From assembly GCF_042670205.1 (NCBI RefSeq), contig NZ_JBHUWD010000002.1:1-64000 (forward strand): a stretch of DNA of 64,000 bases, in the 5' to 3' direction. Below are positions 44,089-51,899 of this stretch, one piece after another. Each line of letters starts with the position of its first letter. Positions within the stretch are counted from its first letter, which is position 1. The position numbers and the translations under genes were made by a program. This DNA comes from Luteimicrobium sp042670205. Lineage in GTDB: Bacteria; Actinomycetota; Actinomycetes; Actinomycetales; Cellulomonadaceae. Below the pieces are notes generated by a model. The model was given only the letters and a program-made list of their open reading frames with translations. It made no database searches and was not told the origin of the DNA.

Positions 44089-44775
44089 CTACGCGGAGGG
44101 CTCGTCCCCGCGCGCGGCGGCGTCGACCACGGCCAGGACCTCGTCGAGACGCCCCTCGACGGCGTACGGCGCCTGCTCCCTGACGACGGGCTTGGCGCGG
44201 AAGGCGATCCCGATCCCGGCCGCTCCGATCATGTCGAGGTCGTTCGCGCCGTCACCCACCGCGACCGTGTCCGCCATCGGGATCTCGAGCTGCGCCGCGA
44301 GCTCGCGCAGCGCGCGCTCCTTGGCCGCGCGGTCGATCACGGGGCCGATCGTCCGGCCCGTGAGGCGGCCGCCCGCGACCTCGAGGCGGTTCGCGCGGAA
44401 CAGGTCGATGTCGAGCGCCCTCGCGAGCGGCTCGACGACCTCCGCGAACCCCCCGGACACGAGCGCCACGACCCAGCCGCGCCGGTGCGCCTCCGCGACG
44501 AGCTCGCGCGCGCCCGGGGTGTGCGTGGCCGACGCCCGGACGTCGTCGAGCGCGGAGACGGGGACGCCCTCGAGCGTCGCGACGCGCTCGCGCAGGGACG
44601 CCGCGAAGTCCAGCTCGCCGCGCATCGCGCGCTCGGTCACCGCGGCGACCTGCTCGCGGGTGCCCGCGTGGTCGGCGATGAGCTCGATGACCTCCTGCTC
44701 GATGAACGTCGAGTCGACGTCCATCACGAGGAGGCGACGACGGTGGGCGGTCTCGGGCGCGTGCGGCTCGGGCAC
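44089..44775 (-). CDS. serB: Phosphoserine phosphatase
   Basis: 228 residues. HAD motif I is DVDST at 19-23, motif II SGGF near 123, the motif III Lys is in AKERALREL and motif IV is GDGANDLDMI near 183. It removes phosphate from L-phosphoserine in serine synthesis. It lacks the N-terminal ACT domains of long SerB2. GTG 44775 has GAGGAG upstream. It lies 38 bases downstream of glgC, on the same strand. Confidence 0.92.
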   Translation of the reverse strand: MPEPHAPETAHRRRLLVMDVDSTFIEQEVIELIADHAGTREQVAAVTERAMRGELDFAASLRERVATLEGVPVSALDDVRASATHTPGARELVAEAHRRGWVVALVSGGFAEVVEPLARALDIDLFRANRLEVAGGRLTGRTIGPVIDRAAKERALRELAAQLEIPMADTVAVGDGANDLDMIGAAGIGIAFRAKPVVREQAPYAVEGRLDEVLAVVDAAARGDEPSA

Positions 44776-44813
44776 GTGTCGGCTCCTCGAAGAACTCGGC
44801 GGTCTCGGCGGAC

Positions 44814-46052
44814 TCAGTCGACGACCGTCCCCTTCGGGACGACCGTGATGCCGGACGCGGTCACGGTGAACCCGCGGGCGCGGTCGGCGTCCGGGTCGAG
44901 ACCGATGCGCGCCCGCGCGCCCACGACGACGTTCTTGTCGAGGATCGCGCGGTGCACCTGCGCGTGGCGGTGCACCTGGACGCCGTCCATCAGGACGCTG
45001 TCCGACACGGACGACCACGAGTGTAGGTGGACGCCGGGGGACAGGACGGAACCGACCACGGTCGCACCCGAGACGAGCACGCCGGGGGAGACGATCGAGT
45101 CGGCGGCGTGCCCGAGGCGGCCGGGACCGGCGTGCACGAACTTGGCCGGCGGCAGGCCCGTGTACCCCGTGTAGAGCGGCCACTCGTCGTTGTAGAGGTT
45201 GAAGACCGGGTTGATCGAGATGAGGTCCTTGTTGGCGTCGAAGTACGCGTCGATCGTCCCGACGTCGCGCCAGTAGTTGCGGTCGCGGTCCGTCGAGCCG
45301 GGCACGTCGTTGTCGATGAAGTCGTACACGCCGGCCGTCCCGCGGTCGACGAAGTACGGCACGATGTCGCCGCCCATGTCGTGGGCGGAGTCCTCGTTCG
45401 CGGCGTCGCGCGTCACGGCCTCGACGAGGGCGTCGGCGTCGGCGACGTAGTTGCCCATCGACGCGAGGACCTCGCCGGGGGAGTCGGCCAGCCCGACCGG
45501 GTCCTTCGGCTTCTCGAGGAACGCCCGGATGCGGCCCGGCTTCTCGGGGTCGACGTCGATGACGCCGAACTGGTCGGCGAGCGCGATCGGCTGCCGGATC
45601 CCCGCGACCGTGAACTCCGCCCCCGACGCGACGTGCGCGTCGACCATCTGGGAGAAGTCCATCCGGTACACGTGGTCGGCGCCGACCACGACGACGATGT
45701 CGGGTCGCTCGTCCTCGATGATGTTGAGGCACTGGTAGATCGCGTCGGCGCTGCCGAGGTACCAGTGCTTGCCGACGCGCTGCTGCGCGGGGACCGGCGC
45801 GACGTAGTTGCCGAGCAGCGTCGACATGCGCCACGTCTTCGCGACGTGCCGGTCGAGGCTGTGCGACTTGTACTGCGTCAGCACGATCACGTGGAGGTAG
45901 CGCGAGTTGATGACGTTCGACAGCGCGAAGTCGACCAACCGGTAGATCCCCCCGAAGGGGACCGCGGGCTTGGCCCGCTGCGCTGTCAGGGGCATGAGTC
46001 GCTTGCCCTCGCCACCGGCGAGGACGATCGCGAGGACTCGCTTCGTCGCCAT
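44814..46052 (-). CDS. glgC: Glucose-1-phosphate adenylyltransferase
   Basis: 412 residues. N-terminal nucleotidyltransferase motif VLAGGEGKRLMPLTAQRAKP (11-30), then VVVVGADHVYRMDFSQM near 118 and the conserved FLEKPKDP near 196. The C-terminal part is a left-handed beta-helix. It makes ADP-glucose for glycogen and, in actinobacteria, for maltose-1-phosphate. ATG 46052 is preceded at 6 bases by TAGGGT. Divergent from glgA with 75 bases between them. Confidence 0.96.
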   Translation of the reverse strand: MATKRVLAIVLAGGEGKRLMPLTAQRAKPAVPFGGIYRLVDFALSNVINSRYLHVIVLTQYKSHSLDRHVAKTWRMSTLLGNYVAPVPAQQRVGKHWYLGSADAIYQCLNIIEDERPDIVVVVGADHVYRMDFSQMVDAHVASGAEFTVAGIRQPIALADQFGVIDVDPEKPGRIRAFLEKPKDPVGLADSPGEVLASMGNYVADADALVEAVTRDAANEDSAHDMGGDIVPYFVDRGTAGVYDFIDNDVPGSTDRDRNYWRDVGTIDAYFDANKDLISINPVFNLYNDEWPLYTGYTGLPPAKFVHAGPGRLGHAADSIVSPGVLVSGATVVGSVLSPGVHLHSWSSVSDSVLMDGVQVHRHAQVHRAILDKNVVVGARARIGLDPDADRARGFTVTASGITVVPKGTVVD

Positions 46053-46058
46053 GGCTGC

Positions 46059-46064
46059 ACCCTA
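46059..46064 (-). promoter_or_regulatory. -10 element for leaderless glgC (TAGGGT)
   Basis: TAGGGT (minus strand) ends 6 bases before ATG 46052. Confidence 0.62.
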
Positions 46065-46115
46065 CGGTCTTTTCACCGGCTGGGCCGGGGTGACGGATCC
46101 GGCGCGCCCGCACGC

Positions 46116-46121
46116 TAGGTT
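46116..46121 (+). promoter_or_regulatory. -10 element for leaderless glgA (TAGGTT)
   Basis: TAGGTT ends 6 bases before ATG 46128. Confidence 0.62.
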
Positions 46122-46127
46122 GGCGCC

Positions 46128-47372
46128 ATGCGCGTCGACCTCCTGTCCCGTGAGTACCCCCCGAACGTCTACGGCGGCGCCGGCGTCCACGTCGCGGAGC
46201 TCTCGCACGTCCTGGCCCGCCGGCTCGACGTGCGCGTGCACGCGTTCGGGCCCGGCGAACCGCTCGGCGTGCCCGGCCCGGCCACGCCGGGCGAGCCCGT
46301 CGTCACGCGCTACGGGGTTCCCGCCGAGCTCGCCGGCGGCGACGCGGCGCTCGCGACCTTCGGCGTCGACCTGCAGATGGCCGGGAACCTCGGCGGGACG
46401 GACCTCGTCCACTCCCACACCTGGTACGCGAACCTCGCCGGACACCTCGGCTCGCTGCTCACCGGGGCGCCGCACGTCCTGTCGGCGCACTCGCTCGAGC
46501 CGCTGCGGCCGTGGAAGGCCGAGCAGCTCGGCGGCGGGTACGCGCTGTCGAGCTGGGCCGAGCGGACGGCGTACGAGTCGGCCGCGGGCGTCATCGCCGT
46601 GAGCGCCGGCATGCGCGCCGACATCCTGCGCGTCTACCCCGCGGTCGACCCGGACCGCGTCCACGTCGTGCGCAACGGGATCGACCTGGACGGGTGGCAG
46701 CGTCCGAGCAGCCCCGACGAGCTGGCCGCGGCGCGCGCGACGGTCGAGCGGCTCGGCATCGACCCGGGTCGGCCGACGGTCGTGTTCGTCGGGCGGATCA
46801 CCCGGCAGAAGGGCCTGCCGTACCTCCTGCGTGCGGCCGAGCGGCTCGCGCCCGAGGTCCAGCTCGTGCTCTGCGCCGGGGCCCCCGACACGCCCGAGAT
46901 CGCCGAGGAGGTCTCGTCCGCGGTCGCCCGGCTGGCGACCGAGCGAACCGGCGTCGTCTGGATCGAGCAGATGCTCCCGCGCGCCGAGCTGGTCGCGGTG
47001 CTCGCGGCGTCCACGGTCTTCGTCTGCCCGTCCGTCTACGAGCCGCTCGGCATCGTCAACCTCGAGGCGATGGCCGTCGGGCTGCCCGTGGTCGGCTCGG
47101 CGACGGGAGGCATCCCCGAGGTCGTCGACGACGGCGTGACCGGGCTCCTGGTGCCCCTCGACCAGGCGGACGACGGCACCGGGACGCCGCTCGACCCCGA
47201 GCGCTTCGTCACGGACCTCGCCGACGCGCTCACGGCCGTCGTCTCCGACCCCGCGCGCGCCGCCGCGATGGGGCTGGCCGCACGGTGGCGCGTCGAGGAG
47301 CACTTCTCCTGGGACGCGATCGCGGACCGGACGGTCGCCGTCTACGAGCAGGTCCTCGAGGGCGCGCGGTGA
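46128..47372 (+). CDS. glgA: Glycogen synthase / maltose-1-phosphate synthase (GT4)
   Basis: 414 residues. GT-B fold with the synthase start LLSREYPPNVYGGAGVHV (5-22), VFVGRITRQKGLPYLL near 221 and the E-x7-E motif EPLGIVNLE near 304. This corynebacterial-type enzyme is a short GT4 form unlike E. coli GlgA (GT5). In mycobacteria the orthologue (GlgM) links ADP-glucose to glucose-1-phosphate to give maltose-1-phosphate. Either name is possible. Leaderless ATG 46128. Confidence 0.92.
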   Translation: MRVDLLSREYPPNVYGGAGVHVAELSHVLARRLDVRVHAFGPGEPLGVPGPATPGEPVVTRYGVPAELAGGDAALATFGVDLQMAGNLGGTDLVHSHTWYANLAGHLGSLLTGAPHVLSAHSLEPLRPWKAEQLGGGYALSSWAERTAYESAAGVIAVSAGMRADILRVYPAVDPDRVHVVRNGIDLDGWQRPSSPDELAAARATVERLGIDPGRPTVVFVGRITRQKGLPYLLRAAERLAPEVQLVLCAGAPDTPEIAEEVSSAVARLATERTGVVWIEQMLPRAELVAVLAASTVFVCPSVYEPLGIVNLEAMAVGLPVVGSATGGIPEVVDDGVTGLLVPLDQADDGTGTPLDPERFVTDLADALTAVVSDPARAAAMGLAARWRVEEHFSWDAIADRTVAVYEQVLEGAR

Positions 47373-47785
47373 GCGGCTCTGCACCCGCGGGCGTGATCCG
47401 CGTGGCCGCCGCCGTCGTCACCGACGACGCCGGGCGCTACCTCCTCGTCCGCAAGCGCGGCACGACGGCGTTCATGCAGCCGGGCGGCAAGATCGAGCCG
47501 GGCGAGGACCCGCGGGCCGCGCTCGTCCGCGAGCTCGCCGAGGAGATCAGCGTGGACGTCGCGCCCGAGGATCTCGTCGCGCGCGGCACCCACCACGCCG
47601 CAGCCGCCAACGAGCCGGGGCATGCCCTCGTCGCGGAGGTCTTCGAGGTCCCGGGCGTCCTCGAGCCGCGCACGGCCGCGGAGATCGAGGAGCACGTCTG
47701 GGTGGACCCGGCCGAACCCGGGGCGGTCGAGCTCGCGCCCCTCACGCGCGACCTGTTGGCGGCGGCCGCCCGATCGCCCAGGTAG
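47369..47785 (+). CDS. NUDIX hydrolase
   Basis: 138 residues. The Nudix box GGKIEPGEDPRAALVRELAE (37-56) and the following EE show G-x5-E-x7-REL-x-EE; the last Gly is replaced (EEIS). A MutT-like small fold with no extra domain. Substrate unknown. GTG 47369 overlaps the glgA stop, so it is co-translated; a role in nucleotide-sugar housekeeping is inference. Confidence 0.85.
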   Translation: MSGSAPAGVIRVAAAVVTDDAGRYLLVRKRGTTAFMQPGGKIEPGEDPRAALVRELAEEISVDVAPEDLVARGTHHAAAANEPGHALVAEVFEVPGVLEPRTAAEIEEHVWVDPAEPGAVELAPLTRDLLAAAARSPR

Positions 47786-47810
47786 ACCGGCGGCCGGTCT
47801 CGCTCCCGAG

Positions 47811-47984
47811 GTATGCGGGATGCCGGGGTACTTCGTGAGGTATTCCGGATGCCGGGGTACTTCGCGAGGTATGCGGGATGCCGGGGTACCTCGCGAGGTA
47901 TGCGGGATGCCGGGGTACTTCGCGGGGTATGCGGGATGCCGGGGTACTTCGCGAGGTTATGCGGGATGCCGGGGTACTTCGCGG
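47811..47984. repeat. Six tandem copies of a 29-bp repeat
   Basis: Copies start at 47811, 47840, 47869, 47898, 47927 and 47956 (exact 29-base steps); the last has one extra T. The block GGATGCCGGGGTAC is invariant in all six. Copy junctions carry a near-palindrome TACYTCGCGARGTA, perfect (ACCTCGCGAGGT) between copies 3 and 4. The array fills the gap between the NUDIX stop and the stop of the convergent gene at 47985. There are no unique spacers, so it is not CRISPR. Confidence 0.95.
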
Positions 47985-48788
47985 TCAGCGCAGGTGGAGC
48001 GTCGCCGCCTCGAGCGCCCGCCGCGAGGCGTCGCCCACCGCGTGGAGCGCTGCACCCCGCTGGTCGGACTGCCACAGGTTGACCGCGCCGCCGTCGTCGC
48101 GCGTCGCGAGCTCGACGATGGTGCGCAGGCGGACGGCCTGCGAGAGCACCCGGGCGCGCCGGGCGTCGAGCGCTGCCGGCACGCTGGCCCCGAGGTCCAC
48201 GGGCGCGCGCAGGCGGGCGATCGCGTCGGCGGCGTCCTCGCGCCAGCTCGCCACGTCGAGCGCGTCGAGCGCCTCCGTCGCGGTCACGAGAGCGGCCCGC
48301 AGCTCCCGCTCGGCGTCCTCGACCGTGCCGACCGCGCCGAGGACGCGCGTCTGCCACGGCTCGACCTCGACGACGTCCCAGCGCACGAGGTGGCCCGGCT
48401 CCAGGTCGCTGCCGAACCGCTGCACGTCCGGGACCGCTGCGAAGGCACGCCCGCGGCGCTCGACGAGCACGCACTCCCCGGCGTCGACGGCCGCGTGCGA
48501 GACGGCCGCAGGCACGGCCGCGGCGCGTCCGGCCTCGGGGAGCAGCGCCACGACGGCGTCCGCACCGCCCCAGGCGGCGAGCAGCAGCCCGACGCCGCCG
48601 GGAGGACCGTCGGCGTCGCGCGCCGCGCTCTCGTCGGCAGGGTCGAGCCCCGACACCTCGTGGGGCTCGTCGTCGTCCTGGACGAGGCGCGCGGCTCGTG
48701 CGAGCGAGGCCGCGTCGCGCGGCCCGAGAGCGAGCCAGAGCGCGAGGAGCGTGCTCCTGGCGAGGACGGGAGGCGTGTACGGATCCAT
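47985..48788 (-). CDS. Protein of unknown function
   Basis: 267 residues. The N-terminal ~50 residues are helical (TLLALWLALGPRDAASLARA). The middle has beta-rich stretches (GHLVRWDVVEVEPWQTRVLG) and the rest is Ala/Arg-rich helix. No signal peptide, membrane segment, or catalytic motif is recognisable. ATG 48788 is leaderless (TAGGTT 7 bases upstream). It shares a 27-base intergenic region with the ABC ATPase on the other strand. Its stop codon TGA coincides with the end of the 29-bp repeat array. Confidence 0.75.
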   Translation of the reverse strand: MDPYTPPVLARSTLLALWLALGPRDAASLARAARLVQDDDEPHEVSGLDPADESAARDADGPPGGVGLLLAAWGGADAVVALLPEAGRAAAVPAAVSHAAVDAGECVLVERRGRAFAAVPDVQRFGSDLEPGHLVRWDVVEVEPWQTRVLGAVGTVEDAERELRAALVTATEALDALDVASWREDAADAIARLRAPVDLGASVPAALDARRARVLSQAVRLRTIVELATRDDGGAVNLWQSDQRGAALHAVGDASRRALEAATLHLR

Positions 48789-48795
48789 CGCGCCC

Positions 48796-48807
48796 AACCT
48801 ATAGGGT
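48796..48807. promoter_or_regulatory. Two abutting, divergent -10 elements in a 27-bp intergenic region
   Basis: AACCTA (48796-48801) is the minus-strand TAGGTT for the gene ending at 47985, 7 bases before its ATG. TAGGGT (48802-48807) is the plus-strand -10 for the ABC ATPase, 8 bases before its ATG. They touch with no base between, so the two promoters probably exclude each other. Confidence 0.65.
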
Positions 48808-48815
48808 CGGTACCC

Positions 48816-49601
48816 ATGAGCTGGGTTCTCGACCTGTCCGACATCACCGTCCGCCGCGGGAGCAAGACGATCCTCGACGGCGTCGACTGGAAGGTCGCGG
48901 AGGGCGAGCGCTGGGTCGTGCTCGGCCGCAACGGCGCGGGCAAGACGACGCTCGTGCAGATCGCCGCGGGGCGCATGCACCCGACGTCGGGCACGGCGAA
49001 GATCCTGGACCAGGAGCTCGGGAAGTCGGACGTGTTCGAGCTGCGTCCCCGGATCGGGCTGGCGAGCGCGGCGCTCGCCGACCGGATCCCCGGCTCGGAG
49101 AGGGTGCTCGACGTCGTGCAGACCGCCGCCTACGGCGTGACCGGCCGCTGGCGCGAGGACTACGAGGAGCTCGACACCGACCGCGCGCACGACCTGCTGA
49201 AGCTGTTCGACGTCGACCAGCTCGCAGACCGGACGTTTGGGACCCTGTCGGAGGGCGAGCGCAAGCGCGTGCAGATCGCGCGGTCGCTCATGACCGACCC
49301 CGAGCTGCTCCTGCTTGACGAGCCCGGTGCGGGCCTCGACCTGGGCGGCCGCGAGGAGCTCGTGCAGGCGCTGTCGGAGCTCGCGAGCGACCCCGCGTCG
49401 CCCGTGCTCGCGCTCGTGACGCACCACGTCGAGGAGATCCCCCCGGGCTTCACGCACCTGCTCCTGCTCAAGGACGGCGCCGTGCACAGCGCGGGGCCGC
49501 TCGAGGAGATCCTGACGTCCGACAACCTGTCGTCGGCGTTCGGGCTCCCGCTCCTCGTCGCCCACGGCGCGGGCCGTTGGGTGGCGCGCGCCGCTCGCTG
49601 A
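48816..49601 (+). CDS. ABC transporter ATP-binding protein without a permease partner
   Basis: 261 residues. Walker A GRNGAGKTT near 38, signature LSEGERKRVQIARSL near 141 and Walker B LLLDEPGAGLD near 161, then VTHHVEEIPPGFTHLLLLKDG. The pattern is that of ModF/YlmA-type single ABC ATPases. No permease or binding protein gene adjoins it. It could energise a transporter encoded elsewhere or act as a soluble ATPase. ATG 48816 is leaderless. Confidence 0.88.
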   Translation: MSWVLDLSDITVRRGSKTILDGVDWKVAEGERWVVLGRNGAGKTTLVQIAAGRMHPTSGTAKILDQELGKSDVFELRPRIGLASAALADRIPGSERVLDVVQTAAYGVTGRWREDYEELDTDRAHDLLKLFDVDQLADRTFGTLSEGERKRVQIARSLMTDPELLLLDEPGAGLDLGGREELVQALSELASDPASPVLALVTHHVEEIPPGFTHLLLLKDGAVHSAGPLEEILTSDNLSSAFGLPLLVAHGAGRWVARAAR

Positions 49602-49709
49602 GCCCAGTCCGCGAGGCACTCCTTCGACCCACCGCGAGGCCGCCGTCGGGCGACCGGAGAAGTGCCGCGAAAAGGGCCCCGAGGGGGTGCGCCGAGCCCG
49701 GAGATTTGG

Positions 49710-49715
49710 TAAAGT
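49710..49715 (+). promoter_or_regulatory. Candidate -10 for the nfeD-SPFH operon (TAAAGT)
   Basis: TAAAGT would start a transcript near 49722 with a ~75-base leader. The leader contains an 8-bp stem CGCGGCCG/CGGCCGCG (49738-49745 with 49761-49768) and the ribosome binding site GGAAGGGGGA. Confidence 0.45.
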
Positions 49716-49796
49716 CCGGGCAAAGGTACCGAGGTCACGCGGCCGCGGTCGAACCGGGGTCGGCCGCGCGACGTGCCCGCCCGGAAGGGGGATGCC

Positions 49797-50279
49797 ATGG
49801 AATGGCTCTGGTGGATCGGCGCAGCTCTCCTCTTCGCCGTCGTCGAGGTCGTCACGCTGAGCTTCGTGCTCATCATGTTCGCCGGCGGGGCGCTCGTGGC
49901 GGCGATCGCCAACGCGTTCGGATGGCCGTTCTGGGCGCAGGTCGTCGTGTTCGGCGTGGTCTCGACGATCTTCCTGCTGACCTTCCGCCGCTGGCTCGTC
50001 CGCCGGTTCCGCACGTCCACCCCGGTCGCGCGGACCAACGCCGACGCGCTGGTCGGGCGTGAGGCCGTGACGATCGCCGACGTGAGCGAGTCGGGCGGTC
50101 GGATCAAGCTCAACGGTGAGGTGTGGACGGCGCGGGTCGCGCGCGGGGCCCTGGCGGTCTCGTCGGGCGAGCACGTGCGCGTCGTCCGGATCGACGGGGC
50201 GACCGCCGTCGTCGAACCGCTCACGCTCGGCACCGGGGCGGCCGACGCGCCGGGGCCCGCGGTCACCGGCGGCGCCTGA
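49797..50279 (+). CDS. NfeD-like membrane protein
   Basis: 160 residues. Two to three N-terminal membrane helices (~6-26, 30-45, 47-65) are followed by a C-terminal OB-fold (LVGREAVTIADVSESGGRIKLNGEVWTARV). NfeD proteins act with SPFH/flotillin proteins, as here with the gene that follows. This is the short, protease-free class. ATG 49797 has GGAAGGGGGA upstream; the nearby ATG at 49792 is out of frame. Confidence 0.9.
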   Translation: MEWLWWIGAALLFAVVEVVTLSFVLIMFAGGALVAAIANAFGWPFWAQVVVFGVVSTIFLLTFRRWLVRRFRTSTPVARTNADALVGREAVTIADVSESGGRIKLNGEVWTARVARGALAVSSGEHVRVVRIDGATAVVEPLTLGTGAADAPGPAVTGGA

Positions 50280-50335
50280 CCCCGCGGACGTGCCCGCGGC
50301 GTCGAGCAGCACGGCGCCTCCGCACGGTTCGTGAC

Positions 50336-50380
50336 CAGCACGGCTCGACGCAGCACAGCTCGACGCAGCACAGCTCGACC
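50336..50380 (+). repeat. Three tandem 15-bp repeats in the leader of the SPFH gene
   Basis: CAGCACRGCTCGACG occurs at 50336-50350, 50351-50365 and 50366-50380, with single-base changes, 30 bases before ATG 50411. It probably lies in the nfeD-SPFH mRNA between the two genes. Confidence 0.8.
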
Positions 50381-50410
50381 ATCCGTACGACCCACAGTGG
50401 AAGGACCCGC

Positions 50411-51679
50411 ATGAACGACCCCTCGGCCGGGACGATCGTCGTCTGGATCGTCGTCGCCCTCATCGCGATCTTCGTGATCGTGTCCCTGGTCAAGGCGGTG
50501 CGCATCGTGCCGCAGGCCGTCTCGCTCATCGTCGAGCGCCTGGGCCGCTACTCGCGCACGCTCGACGCCGGCTTCCACCTCCTCGTGCCGTACGTGGACC
50601 GCGTGCGCGCCGGCGTGGACCTGCGCGAGCAGGTCGTGTCGTTCCCGCCGCAGCCCGTGATCACGAGCGACAACCTCGTGGTCAGCATCGACACGGTCAT
50701 CTACTTCCAGGTCACCGACCCGAAGGCCGCGGTCTACGAGATCGCGAACTACATCACGGCGATCGAGCAGCTCACGGTCACCACGCTCCGTAACGTCATC
50801 GGCGCGATGGACCTCGAGCAGACGCTGACGAGCCGCGACCAGATCAACGGCCAGCTGCGCGGCGTGCTCGACGAGGCCACCGGCAAGTGGGGCATCCGCG
50901 TCAACCGCGTCGAGCTGAAGTCGATCGACCCGCCCGCCTCGGTGCAGGGCTCGATGGAGCAGCAGATGCGCGCCGAGCGGGACCGCCGCGCCACGATCCT
51001 CACGGCCGAGGGCGTCAAGCAGTCCCAGATCCTCACGGCCGAGGGTGAGAAGCAGTCGAACATCCTCCGGGCCGAGGGTGAGGCTCAGTCGGCCATCCTG
51101 CGGGCCGAGGGTGAGGCGCGCGCGATCCTCCAGGTCTTCGACGCCATCCACGAGGGCGACCCCGACCCCAAGCTGCTCGCGTACCAGTACCTGCAGATGC
51201 TGCCGCAGATCGCGAACGGCACGTCGAGCAAGCTGTGGGTCGTCCCGACGGAGTTCACCGCCGCGCTCGGCTCGATCGCCAAGGGCTTCGGCGGCGACGG
51301 TGCTCCTGCGGGCCCCGCGGGTGCCCCCGACGAGGGCGGTCCGGAAGGCCGTGCCCCGCGTCCGCGCGTCGAGCGCGAACGTCCGGCCCTCGGCGAGCAG
51401 GCGCTGACGGACCCCGCCGAGGCTCTCGCCGAGGCGCGGCGCCAGGCGGAGGCGGCGACCGCCGACGCCACGAGCGCCGGCACCCAGTCGGGCATGCCGT
51501 TCGACCCGAACGCCGAGCGCGGGCAGCGCCCGGGAGGCGGCACGGTGCCCCCGACGCAGCCCGGACAGCGTGGCCCTGAGCCTCGTCCGCTCGGCGGGGC
51601 GACGCCACCCCCGGCTCCGCCCACCGGCCCGGGCACCGGAGGCCCGGCCGGCGAGGAGGGCCCCGACGCGCAGCAGTAG
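50411..51679 (+). CDS. SPFH/band 7 domain membrane protein (QmcA/stomatin-like)
   Basis: 422 residues. One N-terminal helix (~8-28), then the SPFH domain (RIVPQAVSLIVERLGRYSRT through the conserved DPKAAVYEIANY). A helical region follows in which the unit AEGEKQS-x-IL repeats four times (~195-240), as in stomatins. The last ~130 residues are Pro/Gly-rich and disordered. Such proteins oligomerise in membrane microdomains and often pair with NfeD, as here. ATG 50411 follows GGAAGGA. Confidence 0.92.
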   Translation: MNDPSAGTIVVWIVVALIAIFVIVSLVKAVRIVPQAVSLIVERLGRYSRTLDAGFHLLVPYVDRVRAGVDLREQVVSFPPQPVITSDNLVVSIDTVIYFQVTDPKAAVYEIANYITAIEQLTVTTLRNVIGAMDLEQTLTSRDQINGQLRGVLDEATGKWGIRVNRVELKSIDPPASVQGSMEQQMRAERDRRATILTAEGVKQSQILTAEGEKQSNILRAEGEAQSAILRAEGEARAILQVFDAIHEGDPDPKLLAYQYLQMLPQIANGTSSKLWVVPTEFTAALGSIAKGFGGDGAPAGPAGAPDEGGPEGRAPRPRVERERPALGEQALTDPAEALAEARRQAEAATADATSAGTQSGMPFDPNAERGQRPGGGTVPPTQPGQRGPEPRPLGGATPPPAPPTGPGTGGPAGEEGPDAQQ

Positions 51680-51710
51680 CGCGGCAGCAGCAGCGCGGCG
51701 CACCTGGACG

Positions 51711-51745
51711 GCGACCCCGTCACCCCGCGTGGGTGGCGGGGTCGC
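51711..51745 (+). terminator. Terminator after the SPFH gene
   Basis: A 15-bp stem (51711-51725 with 51731-51745, one G-T pair) and 5-base loop, 31 bases past the stop. Confidence 0.9.
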
Positions 51746-51823
51746 GTCGTCCGCGCAGGTGGCGCTGCGGAACCGATGCCGGGCGAACTGCGGCACATCG
51801 CGCGCGCGTCGGCGGGTCGCCAG

Positions 51824-51838
51824 TTAGGTTGAACCTGA
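51824..51838 (+). promoter_or_regulatory. -10 element inside a 15-bp palindrome upstream of the giant surface-protein gene
   Basis: TTAGGTTGAACCTGA is palindromic except at one pair of positions. TAGGTT (51825-51830) inside it fits a -10, giving a ~63-base leader. A regulator bound here would cover the core promoter. It resembles half of a DtxR box but lacks the 19-bp spacing. Confidence 0.45.
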
Positions 51839-51899
51839 CTTTGTCTGTCGGCAAGGTCCAGCGCGGCATGCATCACGAGGCCCTCGGGGGAGGCGCGGT

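Noticed and set aside
47811..47984. CRISPR array
   Set aside because: The 29-bp units are contiguous and identical with no unique spacers, and no cas genes are present.
47813..48082. Small ORFs that translate the 29-bp repeat
   Set aside because: Because 29 is not a multiple of three, the repeat is read in shifting frames; the peptides have no start signals and run into the antisense of a real gene.
51824..51838. DtxR/IdeR iron box before the surface-protein gene
   Set aside because: The AGGTT/AACCT arms are separated by one base instead of the five in the 19-bp DtxR consensus.
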